From Misgurnus anguillicaudatus (lineage: Eukaryota; Chordata; Actinopteri; Cypriniformes; Cobitidae): a DNA stretch of 64,000 nt. Location: NCBI RefSeq assembly GCF_027580225.2, contig NC_073346.2:7528001-7592000 (forward strand), written 5' to 3'. Shown in pieces: positions 22,766 to 34,995 of this stretch. Within the stretch, counting starts at the first letter, position 1. Every line of letters begins with the position of its first letter. The translations under genes and the position numbers were made by a program. Under the pieces are notes generated by a model, which worked only from the letters and a program-made list of their open reading frames with translations, made no database searches and was not told where the DNA came from.

Positions 22766-22849
22766 CTTTAAAATATTTTATTCTCTTTACGCACTTCATA
22801 CACTTTGAGTCAGTGAATACCAGACTTCAATATGAACAATGTTAAATGT

Positions 22850-23020
22850 ACCCAAGGAATTCGGACTCCTAATGGATGTAGTTTAACTGTTTAGTTTAAA
22901 TAGTAGTAAACCTTTAAGGATTTACAAAAACTAATGAAATTGGTGGAAGCAGCTTTTCAGTATTTATGGTCTTTGCAACAAGTTGCTTTTTGTGCAAATT
23001 CTCTGTGTCAAGTTGTGATA
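22850..23020 (+). pseudogene. Third, most degenerate copy of the YTFEALQK exon
   Basis: Weaker matches (CCCAAGGAATTCGGACTCCT, ATTGGTGGAAGCAGC, GCAACAAGTTGCT) follow the order of the first two copies. The copy continues after the MITE at 23,398-23,470. Confidence 0.55.
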
Positions 23021-23397
23021 TTTAAAGGTGCAATGTGTAAATTTTAGTGGCATCTAGTGGTGAGTTTACGAATTGCAACCAACGCCTCAGCCCACTGCTC
23101 ACCCCTTGCTTTCGAAACGCATAGAGAAGCTACAGTAGCCGCCACCGGAAAAACACGTCATCATCGGAGACAAAAATGTTTTTCCGTTAAGGGCTTCTGT
23201 AGAAACGTGGCACAAAATGGCAACTTCCATGTAAGGGGACCCTCGTGCATGTAGATAAAACATCTCATTCTAAGGTAATAGAAAAATAATGATTCATTAT
23301 AAAAAGGTCTTTATACACCCATACTAATGTAGTTTTGTATATTATATTGCATTTCTGTCAAGACATCCTTCTAAAAATTACACACTGCACCTTTAAA
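23021..23397. mobile_element. MITE with TTTAAAGGTGCA ends
   Basis: The left end TTTAAAGGTGCAATGTGTAA and the right end (inward) TTTAAAGGTGCAGTGTGTAA match. The interior includes GGCATCTAGTGGTGAG, a motif I know from a common fish MITE. Comparison with the uninterrupted copy at 22,760 (GTTGTGACTTTAAAATATTT) supports insertion at a TTTAAA-like site. Confidence 0.8.
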
Positions 23398-24089
23398 AAA
23401 TTAATTTATGCACTTCATGATATTGAAACACTTTGTTTAATTCATATTAAATGGTACAATAAACTAGTTTTGGTATGTGTTGTAAACTGTTATTTCTAAA
23501 AGCTAATTTGCAGAAAACATCTTAATCAAGTTAACACAACACAAAAACGTTTATCTTAACTAGAAATTGTAAGGCAGTGGGGTTACAAATGTTTTTTTAG
23601 TTTAATCAACACAAATTGTTTAGTTAAAATAACACACATTTTCATGGGTTATAACAAAAAAAACATTTGTTGTCTGGAATAGAAAATAATACTTAAGGCA
23701 ACTTGGGAAAGTCCATCAAATTGACTTATTTTTAAAGGTTGACTCCACTTTAAGGGCAAGTTATTTCAACAAAAAAAATATTGTTAACTTAAAAACTTTT
23801 AAGGCAGCGGGGTAACAAAGTTTTTTAAGTTAACTCAACAAATTGTTTTTTACAGTGTGTATATTTAACACTTCTATCACAATTGTACCATAATTTGCAT
23901 GTCTATGTGTCGTCATGCACATGAAAGCTGATATTCTCCCATTTTCAGAAATACATGACACATGTATAGAACATTTATTTTACAAGACTTGTAAAACATT
24001 TATTTATATGATGTTCATGATTTAAAAAAAGCAGAGCAACATTCAAATCATTGTACCGGGTTGAGTGCTTTAGATGCTGTGTGTCATTA

Positions 24090-24470
24090 TCAGACTCAGA
24101 TTTCATCATGCACCAGCATCCAAAAAATGTTTTTTTTTTCAACACGAATGATATAAGAATCATCAGGTGTTTCTGTGCCTGAAGTGAACACGGAGACGAT
24201 GAAAGTCAATGTTGTAGCAAGCCAAGTACACGTTTTTGCACAGAATAATATAGCATAGTGTTAATAAAATCAATTTCAGTATTTTCATGCTATGAATAAA
24301 AGTTTAACTATTATATATTGAAGGCTTAGTTGTTAATGTCATTTACAGCAATAATCACAAATTACATATTTCCGTCATTTTTATGGTCAATGCAACTTTA
24401 AAGCTCTAAATCTACAAAAATTTGATTATGTGACTTTAGCCAGAGTTTACAGGCGGTGTTACAAATGATG
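24090..24470. repeat. Interspersed repeat, also at 42,285-42,610
   Basis: ATCATCAGGTGTTTCTGTG and several later blocks (TCAATTTCAGT, CATTTACAG, AATCACAAATTA) occur in the same order and spacing in both places. It is probably part of a transposable element that I cannot name. Confidence 0.6.
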
Positions 24471-24971
24471 TTAGCACCCAGTTGATGGCCCCATGTCTAT
24501 TTTATAGTAGAGAAAACAAATAGAATAGAAGTCAATGGGTGCCGTCGACTGTATACTTATCATCATTGTGTGTTTAACAGAATAAAGAAACTCATACAGG
24601 TTTAGAACAACACGAGGGGGAGTACATGATGACAGAATTTCCATTTTAGTGTTAAGAGATCCTGACAACTTTTATTCTTCCAACAACTCCAAAATTATAG
24701 ATCCAACTACGGCTACGTCTAAAATTGTTAGATACCACTGATCCAAATTTAGATATAGGTCACTAGACCTCTCTTATGTCAGGGAAAAATTCTAATGAAT
24801 TTAGCAGGTGTTTTTTACTGTTTCACGACATTCTAATGACAACAGTATAATGTAGAATAGAATGACTAGATGAAATTAAGTTAAATATATGTATACCATA
24901 GGGCTGTTGAATGCTTTATTCTGATTGGTTGAAAACTGTTTTCTGCAAAACGCAAACCTGACCTGTTAAAT

Positions 24972-25284
24972 ATCTTAAAATAACCGCCAGAGCAATGTCT
25001 GTGGTAACCATGGTATAAGAGGAATAATGACTCCAGTCAATTATTTAAAAATAATGCACACCCGTGGTGTAACTCTGCTTTGAGTTGTTCCGCATTACCA
25101 CCTTGGGTGTGTATTATTTTCAAATGAATAGCCCATTATTAATTATTCCTTACATAAAGAATAACAAAAATAAGAATATAAGTAAATGATACATGTCAAA
25201 TGTCTTAAAATAACCGCCAGAGCAATGTCTGTGGTAACCATGGTATAAGAGGAATAATGACTCCAGTCAATTATTTAAAAATAA
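24972..25284. repeat. Direct repeat, two 83-bp copies 230 bp apart
   Basis: The block beginning TCTTAAAATAACCGCCAG and ending TTATTTAAAAATAA is present twice (24,972-25,054 and 25,202-25,284) with almost no difference. The spacer contains a palindrome built from CACACCCGTGG. It resembles an internally duplicated MITE. Confidence 0.75.
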
Positions 25285-25556
25285 GAACACAACTACTTAA
25301 TTGTGAATATTGATTTTAATTTTTAAACTCAAACCAAACTGGAAATATAAACATCCGTGCCTGGAGAATCTGGAAAAACAATTATTTCAATCCAAATAAT
25401 GCACATTTCAATTAAGTGGCAAGACCACTTTACTTTGAACTTTGGTTCAAATGTTCTATGGCTTTCACATAAAACCAGATAACTGAATGGAACGCTGCAG
25501 ATAACTTGCTTAACTTAACATGTTTAACCTCTGAACAAAACAGATGCCCTGTATGA

Positions 25557-25865
25557 CTAATAGGACTCATCTCCAGAATCACAATTCTGACACACATAAA
25601 TTGCCTGGCCTGAGGTGCAAGCATCATGGGCCCAATTGTTGCATTTTACACATTTTACCCAGGTCTCCTTTGGACGACTCTTTGAAAATGGCTCTACACA
25701 GACGAGGCAGAAGCACTCTTCATCATCTGATGATGACTCTTGCATGATTTTTCTTCTTTTAGCTGCCTTGTTTTTCATAGGTCCAGATTTCTGCTTCCCT
25801 TTCTTTTGAAACAGCTTTTTGCTAGATTGAGGCTTATTCTTTTCTATATCATGTTTTCTGAGCAT
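25557..25865 (-). pseudogene. C-terminal PHD-like zinc finger of a pogo-type transposase
   Basis: The frame encodes a basic stretch (KKGKQKSGPMKNKAAKRRK), an acidic linker (ESSSDDEE) and a zinc-finger-like domain: CLVC, then WVKCVKCNNWAH, then C and CQNC, ending DSGDESY. This Cys4-His-Cys3-like tail is found on pogo/Tigger-type transposases of fish and insects, where it follows the DDE domain. The CENP-B-type DNA-binding region and the catalytic domain are absent. A host PHD protein is an alternative, but the repeats next to it (25,886-26,316) favour a transposon. Confidence 0.6.
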
Positions 25866-25885
25866 GTTCGATGTGTTTGTTTGTA

Positions 25886-26316
25886 CAGGGGCAAGTTGTC
25901 AGATGTGACGACTTGCCCCAAAGTCATTGAGACAACTTGCCCCATACTTACTTGTGTGCTAATGTTGTCTAAATCTCAAGTTTAGCTCATCATATCACTT
26001 TAGCTAAAGTATCAAAAGACACTTTACGGTCTCCTCTATTTTGTGCAAAATAATCATTTTAAACATTCACACCTAACAAAGTTGTATTGCATAAAATGTA
26101 AAGTGATTTTTTTTTACTTTTTAAGCAGAAAAATAAGAAAATTGTGCTAACCTCAGATTACAGTGATCTTGACCACATGTGAACAGGAAGTTGACTATAG
26201 AAGAAGAAGTCACATAAAGTGGCTATTTGATTTTTGAGATATAGCCTCTAGTGTTGGAGTTATTAACAGTGTGACAACTTACCCGTGTGACAACTTACCC
26301 CGCTCTCCCCTAATAG
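25886..26316. mobile_element. Pogo-like terminal repeats with CAACTTGCCCC motifs
   Basis: Several copies of GACAACTTGCCCC or GACAACTTACCC occur at 25,890-25,945 and 26,270-26,316, in both orientations. They probably represent the 5' end of the element whose 3' gene part is at 25,557-25,865. The region between is non-coding. Confidence 0.5.
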
Positions 26317-26497
26317 ATGAAATAGAATCTCTACAATTTCCATAATGACAAACGCAGTCTACTAAGAGCAGCGCATATTAGTTAAGGGTCACAAATAAGC
26401 AGAGCTGATGGTCCTCAGGTGCGGGTGATTTACTCCTGATGCGCTTGAGTTTAGCACCACGGACATCACAGCTCAATATTCGGGATGTAAAATCCTA

Positions 26498-26913
26498 CAC
26501 TGTAAAAAAAATCTGTAGAAATTACAATGTTATTGCAGCTGGGTTGTTGGTAATTTACCCTGGATTTGGGTTTATGTTATTTACTGGCAAGAGTTTGTTC
26601 AAAGTTAAATAAATTTTAAATATTAACAAGTCGTTATCTTTACAGAATAAAACTATACAATAACAGCCTCATGCAAAGCATTCTGGGAACCATAAATCAT
26701 CATCAACCTTTTTCTGTTTTTTGCTTCAGATTTTGTTTCCCAGAATGTTTTGCTTGATGCTGTTTTTTAAGTTTTACTCCATAAAGACAAAGACTTGTAA
26801 ATGTTTAATGTTCATTTAACTTGAACAAAATGTTGCCACTAAAAACATACATTTAAATCTACGGTAAGTTACTGGCAACCCAGCTGCAATTTCTACGGAT
26901 TTTTTTTACAGTG
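26498..26913. mobile_element. Short CACTA-like MITE
   Basis: CACTGTAAAAAAAATCTGTA at the left faces the inverted CACTGTAAAAAAAATCCGTA at the right, with TA next to both ends. GCAGCTGGGTTG near each end extends the inverted repeat. Non-coding, 416 bp. Confidence 0.8.
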
Positions 26914-27892
26914 TAGCTAATGAAGCCATAGTACACTGGCAAGAACTGAAGGACAAAAATTAAGGTTTACAAGAGGTTTTGAAACACTATTTTTAAATAA
27001 TGTGTTTATGATGTTTTCATGAAATGTCTCCTTTGACACATGCTTTTTTCAGTTAAATAATGAAGCAAATACACATAATATCAGACGCGCAAACATTAGT
27101 AAATCGGGTTACGCAAATCATTTAAATAAGCTCCTCCCATAAATTTTGCATCTGAAAGGGAAACTCCTATAAATGCATATGCAATAAGGTCAGTTGCAAA
27201 AATAACTAGACCACACCTTTTCAGCGCTAATAATCTTTGTGTCTTTAGTAAATCTTGGCAGTCATTATTTACTGACAAAATGATGGTTTGCACTGGTAGC
27301 TGTTAGTAAATCTGACCCTAAATGCAAAGATTTTAGTCAATGAAATCTACATTAGATTTAGTGGAATAAAATTGAATATGTTTAAATTAAGTATTCTTAA
27401 CTCATAACCTTAATATTTCAGAAAAGTCCAGTAATTAGAGTCCATTAAGTATTCAGGTTGATTAGGACACTTCTTACATTCATCTCAATGCCTGAATTTA
27501 CCATGCATTGTTTTTATACACAGACAGGGGACACTGGACTATGATAGACAGTATCAGAGTATTCAAATTATTTAAGCTTGTTCAGTGAAGGGTGTGTTTG
27601 TTCAGTATATTCAACCGATGATCTGTCAAGGCTCGCACTCGAAAATGCTATCGGTTCGTGCATCCATGGCCAAAGAGGGAAAGACTTCAGTGAATGAGAA
27701 ATACTGTATGAGGTAATGCATATTAAGATCACAAAGTCGTTCACTTGTAAGATTCTTTTAAAAAGACAGATGTAGTACATAACACCACTATCTCATATTA
27801 CTACATTTCTTCAGTCATGCATCCCTGTTTATAGTACATATATACTGTATCATACTTGATTCAATGTGAGGACACTGTAATTGTACACTTAT
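26914..27892. other. Intergenic, nothing recognisable
   Basis: No gene is visible. At 27,080-27,320 a stretch ending AGTAAATCTGACCCTA resembles the end of a non-autonomous DNA element, without a visible partner end. Confidence 0.45.
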
Positions 27893-28974
27893 TGGCCCTC
27901 ATTTATCATTCGTAGAAACGGCCGTATATGTTGACGTAAGATTATGCTTACACTCCTCTCACCGTCTAATTTATGAAACTGTGCGTACCGTTGATATTCA
28001 GGTGTACGCAATACCTGCCCTTCATAAATGCCGCGGCTTAAAACGATCGTCATTAGAATAACACGCCCATATAAATTCAAGTTTACACTTCCCCCACGCC
28101 CTCATTTTACGACATTGACAAACGGAAGACGGCAAAGAAGAGAAACCGGGGAAGTGGAAAGAAACAAAATAGTTTTATTTGGGAGTTTAAAGAGTGGGAT
28201 TAAAGACACATTAATAATTGCATGACATTTTGTAATATTTTTATTATTATTTTTATTATTAATGACGCTTATTGATATTTAGAAGAATAATTATTTATTA
28301 TTATTATTTACTGTTGCCTACATCTAAATTCTATGTCTGCTCTCCGCACTCCCTTTCAATTTTGTCTTCCTGTCCAATCTTAACTTTGATTTTTACTTTA
28401 CATTTATGTATAAGGCTTGAATTCCATAACTTATTGCTAGATGTTTTTTACAGATTCTCGAACTACCAAATTATCAAAGGGCGTTCTGGATTCAACGAGC
28501 GGTGCTGAGCGAGCGGATTTTGCGGAAAGGCGCTCTGATGGTAATATTACCGCACCGCTCAACGCTCTGCTCCGCTCACATGCTCTGCAAACGTCAGGTA
28601 AAGCGCACAGGCTCGTAACTGAAGGAATACATATGCCTACAAATCAAATGCTTTGGTGAAGTCACACAAATTAAACATTGAAGTTCATGTTGCACAAAAA
28701 ACACCTAAGTTTATAATTACTATGTTGTTTTTTTACAGTGGGTCATAATATATTATATATTTTAGTTTGTCAGTGCGTTTTGTGGTGTTAGGAATTGTTT
28801 GCAAATTTCTGCACTAACTCAAACGTGCGTACACCACCTCCTGAGCTGGCGTAGGATTTGAGCGTGCCGTACGCCAACGTCCATATTGATAAATCTCAAA
28901 GTCACCGTGGTTTTGGGTGTACGCCAGGTGTACGTTGGAAATTTGGTGTACGCATTTTTGATAAATGAGGGCCA
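27893..28974. mobile_element. TIR element with TGGCCCTCATTTATCA ends
   Basis: The ends TGGCCCTCATTTATCA are exact inverted copies and are flanked by TTAT on both sides, a 4-bp duplication. GTACGC-rich subterminal sequence resembles the element at 65-519. No transposase is visible in its 1,082 bp. Confidence 0.8.
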
Positions 28975-30588
28975 TTATCTTTATGTCAATCAATCTTATA
29001 ATGTACCATCTTACACAGGCAATCAGTACAGGACATGGCTGGTTTATATAGTATATCAAGTTATAAACCAGCTTAGGTTAGCTGATCAAGTAGCATTAGC
29101 ATATATAAAACTTTGTGCTTGCTTCTGAGTTGCGGGATGACTCAGCAATCGCGCTTCATGTTTGTTTTGATTGTAGCATCACAAGTTTAACAAAGGAACC
29201 CTTAAAAAAAGTCAAATATAATGTGCATCCATATGTCGGTTCTTTATCTCTTCTCTCAGACCAGACATTCAATTTTCTATACAGTTTATGACATACGCGT
29301 AGATTTTTACCTGTGTTATATTTTGCGCTATGGTGGCTCTACACAAGCCTTTTGGCGTTTGACATCAAAGTACCGCGAGACTACTCCATATACTTTTGAT
29401 TCGCTCTCGCAGTACCTTGATTTCATCTGATCGACCTGCATAATTTCGCATAAAGTCTTTCAGTTTGGTGTGTGCTTCTAACCTTCCGACCACACAGAGA
29501 TTCTATCCCTCACTTCCTGACACTTTCCTCACGTTTTTATTTGTTGGTGTAAAGTCAATAGATTTTTTCATAGTTGAGTTTTTATTTAGTTATCAACTCG
29601 TTTTCGTCAGTAAAAACACATGGTTAACGAAAACTATGACAAAAATTATTAAACAAAATGAACACTGCTTTAAATCTTGCGTATTGCTTATCTAGGATCC
29701 ATCTCCCAGACATGTAAGACTTAGCATGTGTTGTGCTTCCTCACTCCTGACACCAGCTGTTTTTAATGGCTTCATGGAATAGATGTGCCAGGGATTCTGG
29801 GCGAGCTGTATTTGTTAACTTATAACAGTGTCTAGAGTGAAGGCTCTTATCGGCACCTGCCAATTTTTTGTCAGACCCAGTGGGATTGAACTGACCTCGA
29901 TACAGAAGTAATGGATATTAGAAAATCTGCCCACTGTGATTGGGGGGGTTTGAGTGACATACTGAGGAACGAGAGATTTCTTTTCAAGGACACTGAAACA
30001 TTCTAGCATAGAAACTATTTAGAAAAGCAAGGATATATTGAATCCTCTAATATTTTGAAGTTATATTGGTCCCACTTTATATTAGATACCTTTAACTACT
30101 ATACATGTACATAGGGAAAATTTGCACAGTGTGCATATGTGCTGTATATGTGTACTTAACATTTTAAGTATCTTTAAATGTAAAGATAAAAAAAAGTAAT
30201 TTCACATAAAGACTCCCAACCATACAATGTATTTCATACTAGTTCTCATTAAGTGAACAGTAGTTAAATACATCTATAATCATGTTGTACTGTTGTATTC
30301 AGAAGTTGTTACAATCTCACAAACGTATTTGTTTGTTTTCATTTTAATGTTATGGTTGTTTATACGGTTGTGTGCCTGTGTGTATTGTTTTTGTTTTCTC
30401 TCTGTTCCCTGTTCTTTCTGCTGTGACTCCCATCAGGAGAGAGATAGTTGCACTACTTGCTGGCACCACCTGCTGCTAATTTACAGAGAGGGTCAACCAA
30501 CTTAGAACAAACCTGCAGAGAGAAAGAGAAGCTGTGTCCCAATTTGAAGGATTCGTCCTTCAAAAAAGACTTGCCCTTCTGAAAATTA
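28975..30588. other. Intergenic with one hairpin
   Basis: No credible gene is visible. The only structure noted is the hairpin at 29,361-29,428. Confidence 0.45.
29361..29428. repeat. Quasi-palindromic hairpin, ATCAAAGTACCG family
   Basis: GACATCAAAGTACCGCGAGA faces TCGCTCTCGCAGTACCTTGA. This is the second of three copies in the window. Confidence 0.7.
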
Positions 30589-30800
30589 ACCATGTTTTTT
30601 TGTGGTAAAAGTGTAGTAACCATGTTTTTTTTTGGTGTATTGAATACTACCAGCAAAACCATGGTTTTACTACAGTAACCATGGTGTAACTATGGTTTTT
30701 GAAAACCATGGTTGTCAAAGCCATGGTTATTTTGTGGTAACCATGGTTTTACTACAGTAACCATGTTTTTTTTAACTGTAGTAAAACCATGGTTAATTTT
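30589..30800. repeat. ACCATGGTT palindromic repeat cluster
   Basis: About ten copies of AACCATGGTT-like palindromes, joined by TTACTACAGTAA, cover this stretch in both orientations. It is a foldback-prone repeat; I could not define a single unit. Confidence 0.8.
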
Positions 30801-31165
30801 GTTAATTTTTCTTGATACCAAGAACGGCAAGTTTGGACTTGCAAGTTCAATATGAATCCTTCGAGGATGGGAGGACACGAGTCCAGTTATTTTGCAAATG
30901 GAATAGCAGAGTACTTGAGGTTGTCATTCAGTCTAACTGATAATACAATAAAAATAATAATAATAATAATACATGCAACCCTGGCTATTCCTATTTTTAT
31001 GTATTGAAATAAAGAAATATGACAGAATATGAAAATAGATGTCACGAGTGACTTCTAGGGCGGAAAGAAAAGTGGGAGGAAAAGTTCCGCCCGGACCGAT
31101 TTGCGCAAACACCCGTCACTTCCGGGTAAGCCCGGGGCGTGATTTTTTCCCCAAACCAGTTCAGA

Positions 31166-31495
31166 TAGGAGTTTTACTTAAACATGAGCTCCGGGGCAGA
31201 AAGAAATTTGATTGGTTCACAAAAATGACCAATGAAAGTCCTCAACCGGAGCCTTCAAGGCAGCTTCTGCAGTGAAGCAGTTCGAGCTCACCGTTGGTCA
31301 GGTGAGTAGCGCAGATGGTTAGATAGGAATGTGACTGTTTTGAATTCAGCTCGAAATGTTTCGAGCGTTTAAGTTACGTGTTACCACGTTTTCACGTGTC
31401 CGTGGCACGACTTTCGTTTTCGTGCCAGGTTCACGTAATGTTTACTCAATTGTTTTTCCTAATGTCTTACCATTGTCGTTTGGGATTTCTTTTTT
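31166..31495. mobile_element. One arm of the TAGGAGTTTT foldback family
   Basis: It matches the left arm of the foldback element at 36,772 (shared TTCTGCAGTGAAGCAGTTCG and CACGTGTCCGTGGCACGACT) with roughly ten percent differences. The second arm is missing here. Confidence 0.75.
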
Positions 31496-33326
31496 ATGAT
31501 ATCTTTGAATCCCAAGACTTATACTTTCATACTAATTAACATAGTAAGAGTTATAGACTTCATTTCTCTCATCTTCCTCTGCTTTAACAGATGTGTTTTA
31601 TAAACACACTACCACAATGAGCAGAAGAAAACTAACACTTAACTTCAAGACCCAAGTTCCCAACTAAAGGAAACACTAATCGGCACAATGGTGACTAACT
31701 TTAGTAACCAGATTTACAGCAGTTGTATCAAAGTTAAACCTATCATCCATGTAACTCTGCAAGCAAGTTGTAATTTTAGTTTTCAAACAGAGATGATGAT
31801 AGTGTTCATTTAACTATGGGGATTTCATCTATTGCATTTAATAATTTGGCTTTCTTTCTCATTTTAGTATTACTTTCTCCAGAAAAAGTCAACAAAATAA
31901 ATATTTTAAGACAGGAACAATTCCAAAATTTTGTTGATTTGACACGGAATGACCAGCAGGTGTTCACTATGAATGACTCAATCACTTCATTATCTTATTA
32001 ACTTTAACACTGATTTAGTGTTTTTTTAACACCAATCTTGGTGTGGATTATATAAACACAGAGCAGTGTTAATTTAACACTGGGGATTTTACTGTGTGGG
32101 GAAGAAAGCTATACTTTTCCCCTTACGTGCAACGTTCAGAAAGCACAGATGAGTTGGGTTAGTAAAATAACGAAATTATAGATTTAAGAACAAAATAGTA
32201 GCCTATTTATATAAAGAGAAATATTAAAATAAAAAGTCCATAACTCTTCTTAAGTGGAAATAATAAAGTAAAATAACGAATAATAATTATATAATAATGA
32301 ATAATAGTTTACAATAGGTTGCACGTAAATATCTGTGCATAAGTGCCACCAGTACTCCGTCAGCGCAGCGGCCAGCAGCCAGCACTCCAGTGCGCAGCTT
32401 ATTAATACCAAACAAAGTGAACAAGTTGTCCATAAACATTGAAATTTAAACATGGTCTGTGTAACATTATGTAAATTCTGCGTCTCGGTCTGATTGTTGT
32501 TTTCGTTTTCTTGACGTTCGCTGAATTCTGGGTTTATATTTTAAACTGCTGCTTCAGTGCAGTATAGCCACAGCTATTTAACGAGCACAATCTCCTGAGA
32601 TACTATGCTACTAATAATTCATTAATAAGTGTTGTTTTCTTGTGCAAAATTAAATATTTATAGTTAAATGTGTATATACATAAAAAAAATAATTTGGGCG
32701 CACAGACGCCCCAAGGGGTCGGCGGCGCCCTTAGCATTTGCCTATTCCGCCTATGCCCAGGACCGGCCTTGTGAACATCCAAACAGGTTTGGGGAAAAAC
32801 AAAGTTTGATGAAAGGTGTACTTACCAGTGGTGTGTGTTGCACTAAAGGTTTTATGGGGAGCTTATGTCAAGAGAAAGAAACGAAGAGGAAGGAGGATTA
32901 AGATCGTCAGCACAGTGAGTAAGTGGAATACTTACCTTGGTGTTATCGTTGAGGATGAATGTATAACGTTGTGTTAAGTGTGTACAGCTGTCTAGCGGCC
33001 CCATCGTGGAAGAACGAGTGGGTGAGCCGAAGTCTAGTGGGGCAGATGGACATTATTGGCGGCCACAACGACCTCAGTTGGATCACTGTCCGTGCCAGCG
33101 ACCGAATTCCCCTCTGGGGCAAGTCATCAACCGGGTGTGGAGTACTGACCTTATTAAAGTCACTGAAGTGTGTATAGTGCAGTGGGTGAATCTGTCTTTG
33201 ACGTGTGTGCACCTGAAGTTTTGCAGTGTTGTGCCGTGTCCTTTGCTGTCTGTACTCGCCCTCCAGGTCGAGAAGAGCCCTGTTGGAGAGGCCGTAAGCT
33301 GTTGCGGGGGTGACTGCCGAAGTGGT
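31496..33326. other. Intergenic with element ends
   Basis: No gene is seen. Around 32,690-32,772, CAAGGCCGGTCCTGGGC (minus strand) resembles the end of an old DNA transposon. From 32,817 onward, ACTTACC motifs recur and continue into the 86-bp repeats. Confidence 0.4.
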
Positions 33327-33600
33327 ACATTGTAGAACACTTACCTGAGAGAACGAGCTAAGTGCTACCTACCCCACTTAAGTCCTGTACAGCCCTAAGA
33401 GAAGAGTCTGAAACATTATAGAACACTTACCTGAGAGAACGAGCTAAGTGCTACTTACCCCACTTAAGTTCTGTAAAGCCCTAGGAGAAGAGTCAGAGAC
33501 ATTGTAGAACACTTACCTGAGAGACCGAGCTAAGTGCTACTTACCCCGCTTAAGTCCTGCAAAACTCTAAGAGAAGATTTTGAGACATTATAGAACACTT
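33327..33600. repeat. 86-bp tandem repeat, just over three copies
   Basis: Units start at 33,327, 33,413, 33,499 and 33,585, a strict 86-bp period. Each has GAACACTTACCTGAGAG, AGTGCTAC and a CCCTAAGAGAAGA-like motif; the last is cut after TAGAACACTTACCT. The reverse strand of each shows AGGTAAGTG, a good splice-donor match. Confidence 0.9.
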
Positions 33601-34238
33601 ACCTTGTATCCTCCCTGTGTGTCCAGCAACCAGTCTAGCGGCCGAAGGAGTCACCGGCCCGTCGTACCCGACCATCCGGCCCCAAGCGGATCTAGAGGGC
33701 TCCTTGAAGCATACTTACCTTTGGTATTCACCTGTGTCTCCAGGAACGCCCAGTCACTGCAACGCCCACGAGCGCGGCGGGTGTTGTCTGGGAGCCGGCG
33801 AAGCTAGGCTTGAGGAACAAACTACTCACCAGTGGCAGGTTGTCGCTCTCTGTCCTCCCCCCATGACTCATAGTGTGTTTCATTCTGCCTTCAGGAGAAA
33901 CGAAGGGCGCCACGAGGAAACAAGAACCATAAGCAGGAACAGTGAAGAGATTGGTGGAAGGGACGAAGGAGCTCCGTCCCGCCCCTCACCCCCATGGGCA
34001 CTCAACCTCGACGCCCCGTTCTCCCAGGCCCAGACTCCTCCTGTGGACGAGGAGAGATTTATTTTAGATTCCCCTTCCCTCTTTCCCAATTAGTTTTAAC
34101 TATTTAAATAAAGTTTGTTTTAATTATACTTATCCTTCTCGTGTGTCTGGTCATTGGGGTGCGCTTGGGACCTCCTCGAGGTGGAAGTTAGGAAGGGGCG
34201 TGACTCACAACGTTTGTGGTCCGCGCCGACCGGTGACA
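33601..34238 (+). repeat. Possible LTR 3' part (AATAAA then U5-like end)
   Basis: AAATAAAG near 34,107 is followed by T-rich and GT-rich sequence and an end in GGTGACA, as in the R-U5 part of an LTR. A 158-codon open frame (33,617-34,093) crosses the region, but its composition looks non-genic. Neither a TG start nor a target duplication could be fixed, so the LTR reading is tentative. Confidence 0.3.
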
Positions 34239-34995
34239 TATACTCATATGAAATATGATATAAAACACAACCATCTATTTTAAAGTACAAAACGTTTGTA
34301 CAACATGAAGTAAACACAAGAACTCACATATCACATATCCATCAACCAACTTTAGAAACATACAAAAGTAAAAGACAAAATACATAGAATAATATTAATA
34401 GAAAACATAATATATATAATAGTAAAATAATGATAAGCCCTTTTTCCTAAAAAACACTTATTTAAGAAAGGTATTATTTCTGGCGGTGAATGAGTTAATG
34501 CTCCTGGAAGCTCTAAGGGCGTGGGTGCGTGCTTATTCCTTTTTGTAAAACATATTTTACAAAAAGTTAGGGAGGCGGTGTATACTTTTGTTGATTATTT
34601 TATTTTCTGCAGTTTGTTTAGGAAATCTAAACTCAACTAGTCAGAGGGTTGTTTTGTTTGTTATTTTGGGCTTTTCCAACCTCCTAAACTTTTAATTGCT
34701 TCCCCATTTTGATTTTTTTTTTGCTTGATTTACTTGAAAGACAACTGAGCAATTGTAAAAAAATGCTCATCTAATTTTCAACCTGGTGTTTTGTGGTTTT
34801 GAGGCAAGTTCTGTTACTATAAATGCAATGGCGATTTTCCATTGCATTTTACCCTACGGCCAGGTCGTGTCAGCTCACCGTAATTTGGCTTGGTTAGCGT
34901 TTCCATTGAGTTCCATAGCACTTCAGAGTTGGAGGGATTGCCACAAATTCAAAATTGACCACCACAAATAGATGTTTGCACATTGCGTTTATCAC
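34239..34995. other. AT-rich intergenic stretch
   Basis: No gene, repeat end or RNA is recognised here. Confidence 0.5.

Larger units (their letters stand above)
17771..23857. mobile_element. CACTA (EnSpm)-like element carrying gene fragments
   Basis: The left end CACTGTAAAAAATAATT and the right end (inward) CACTGTAAAAAACAATT match, with a 2-bp TG duplication (17,769-17,770 and 23,858-23,859). Joining the flanks restores a continuous Tc1-like end, which supports these borders. No CACTA transposase is visible. The 6.1-kb interior holds CCAAT-type repeats, a mariner-type element (19,281-21,453), a triplicated gene fragment (21,745-23,490) and a MITE (23,021-23,397). Confidence 0.75.

Noticed and set aside
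33617..34093. 158-codon plus-strand frame
   Set aside because: No recognisable domain, composition like untranslated GC-rich sequence, and position within a probable LTR-like region.
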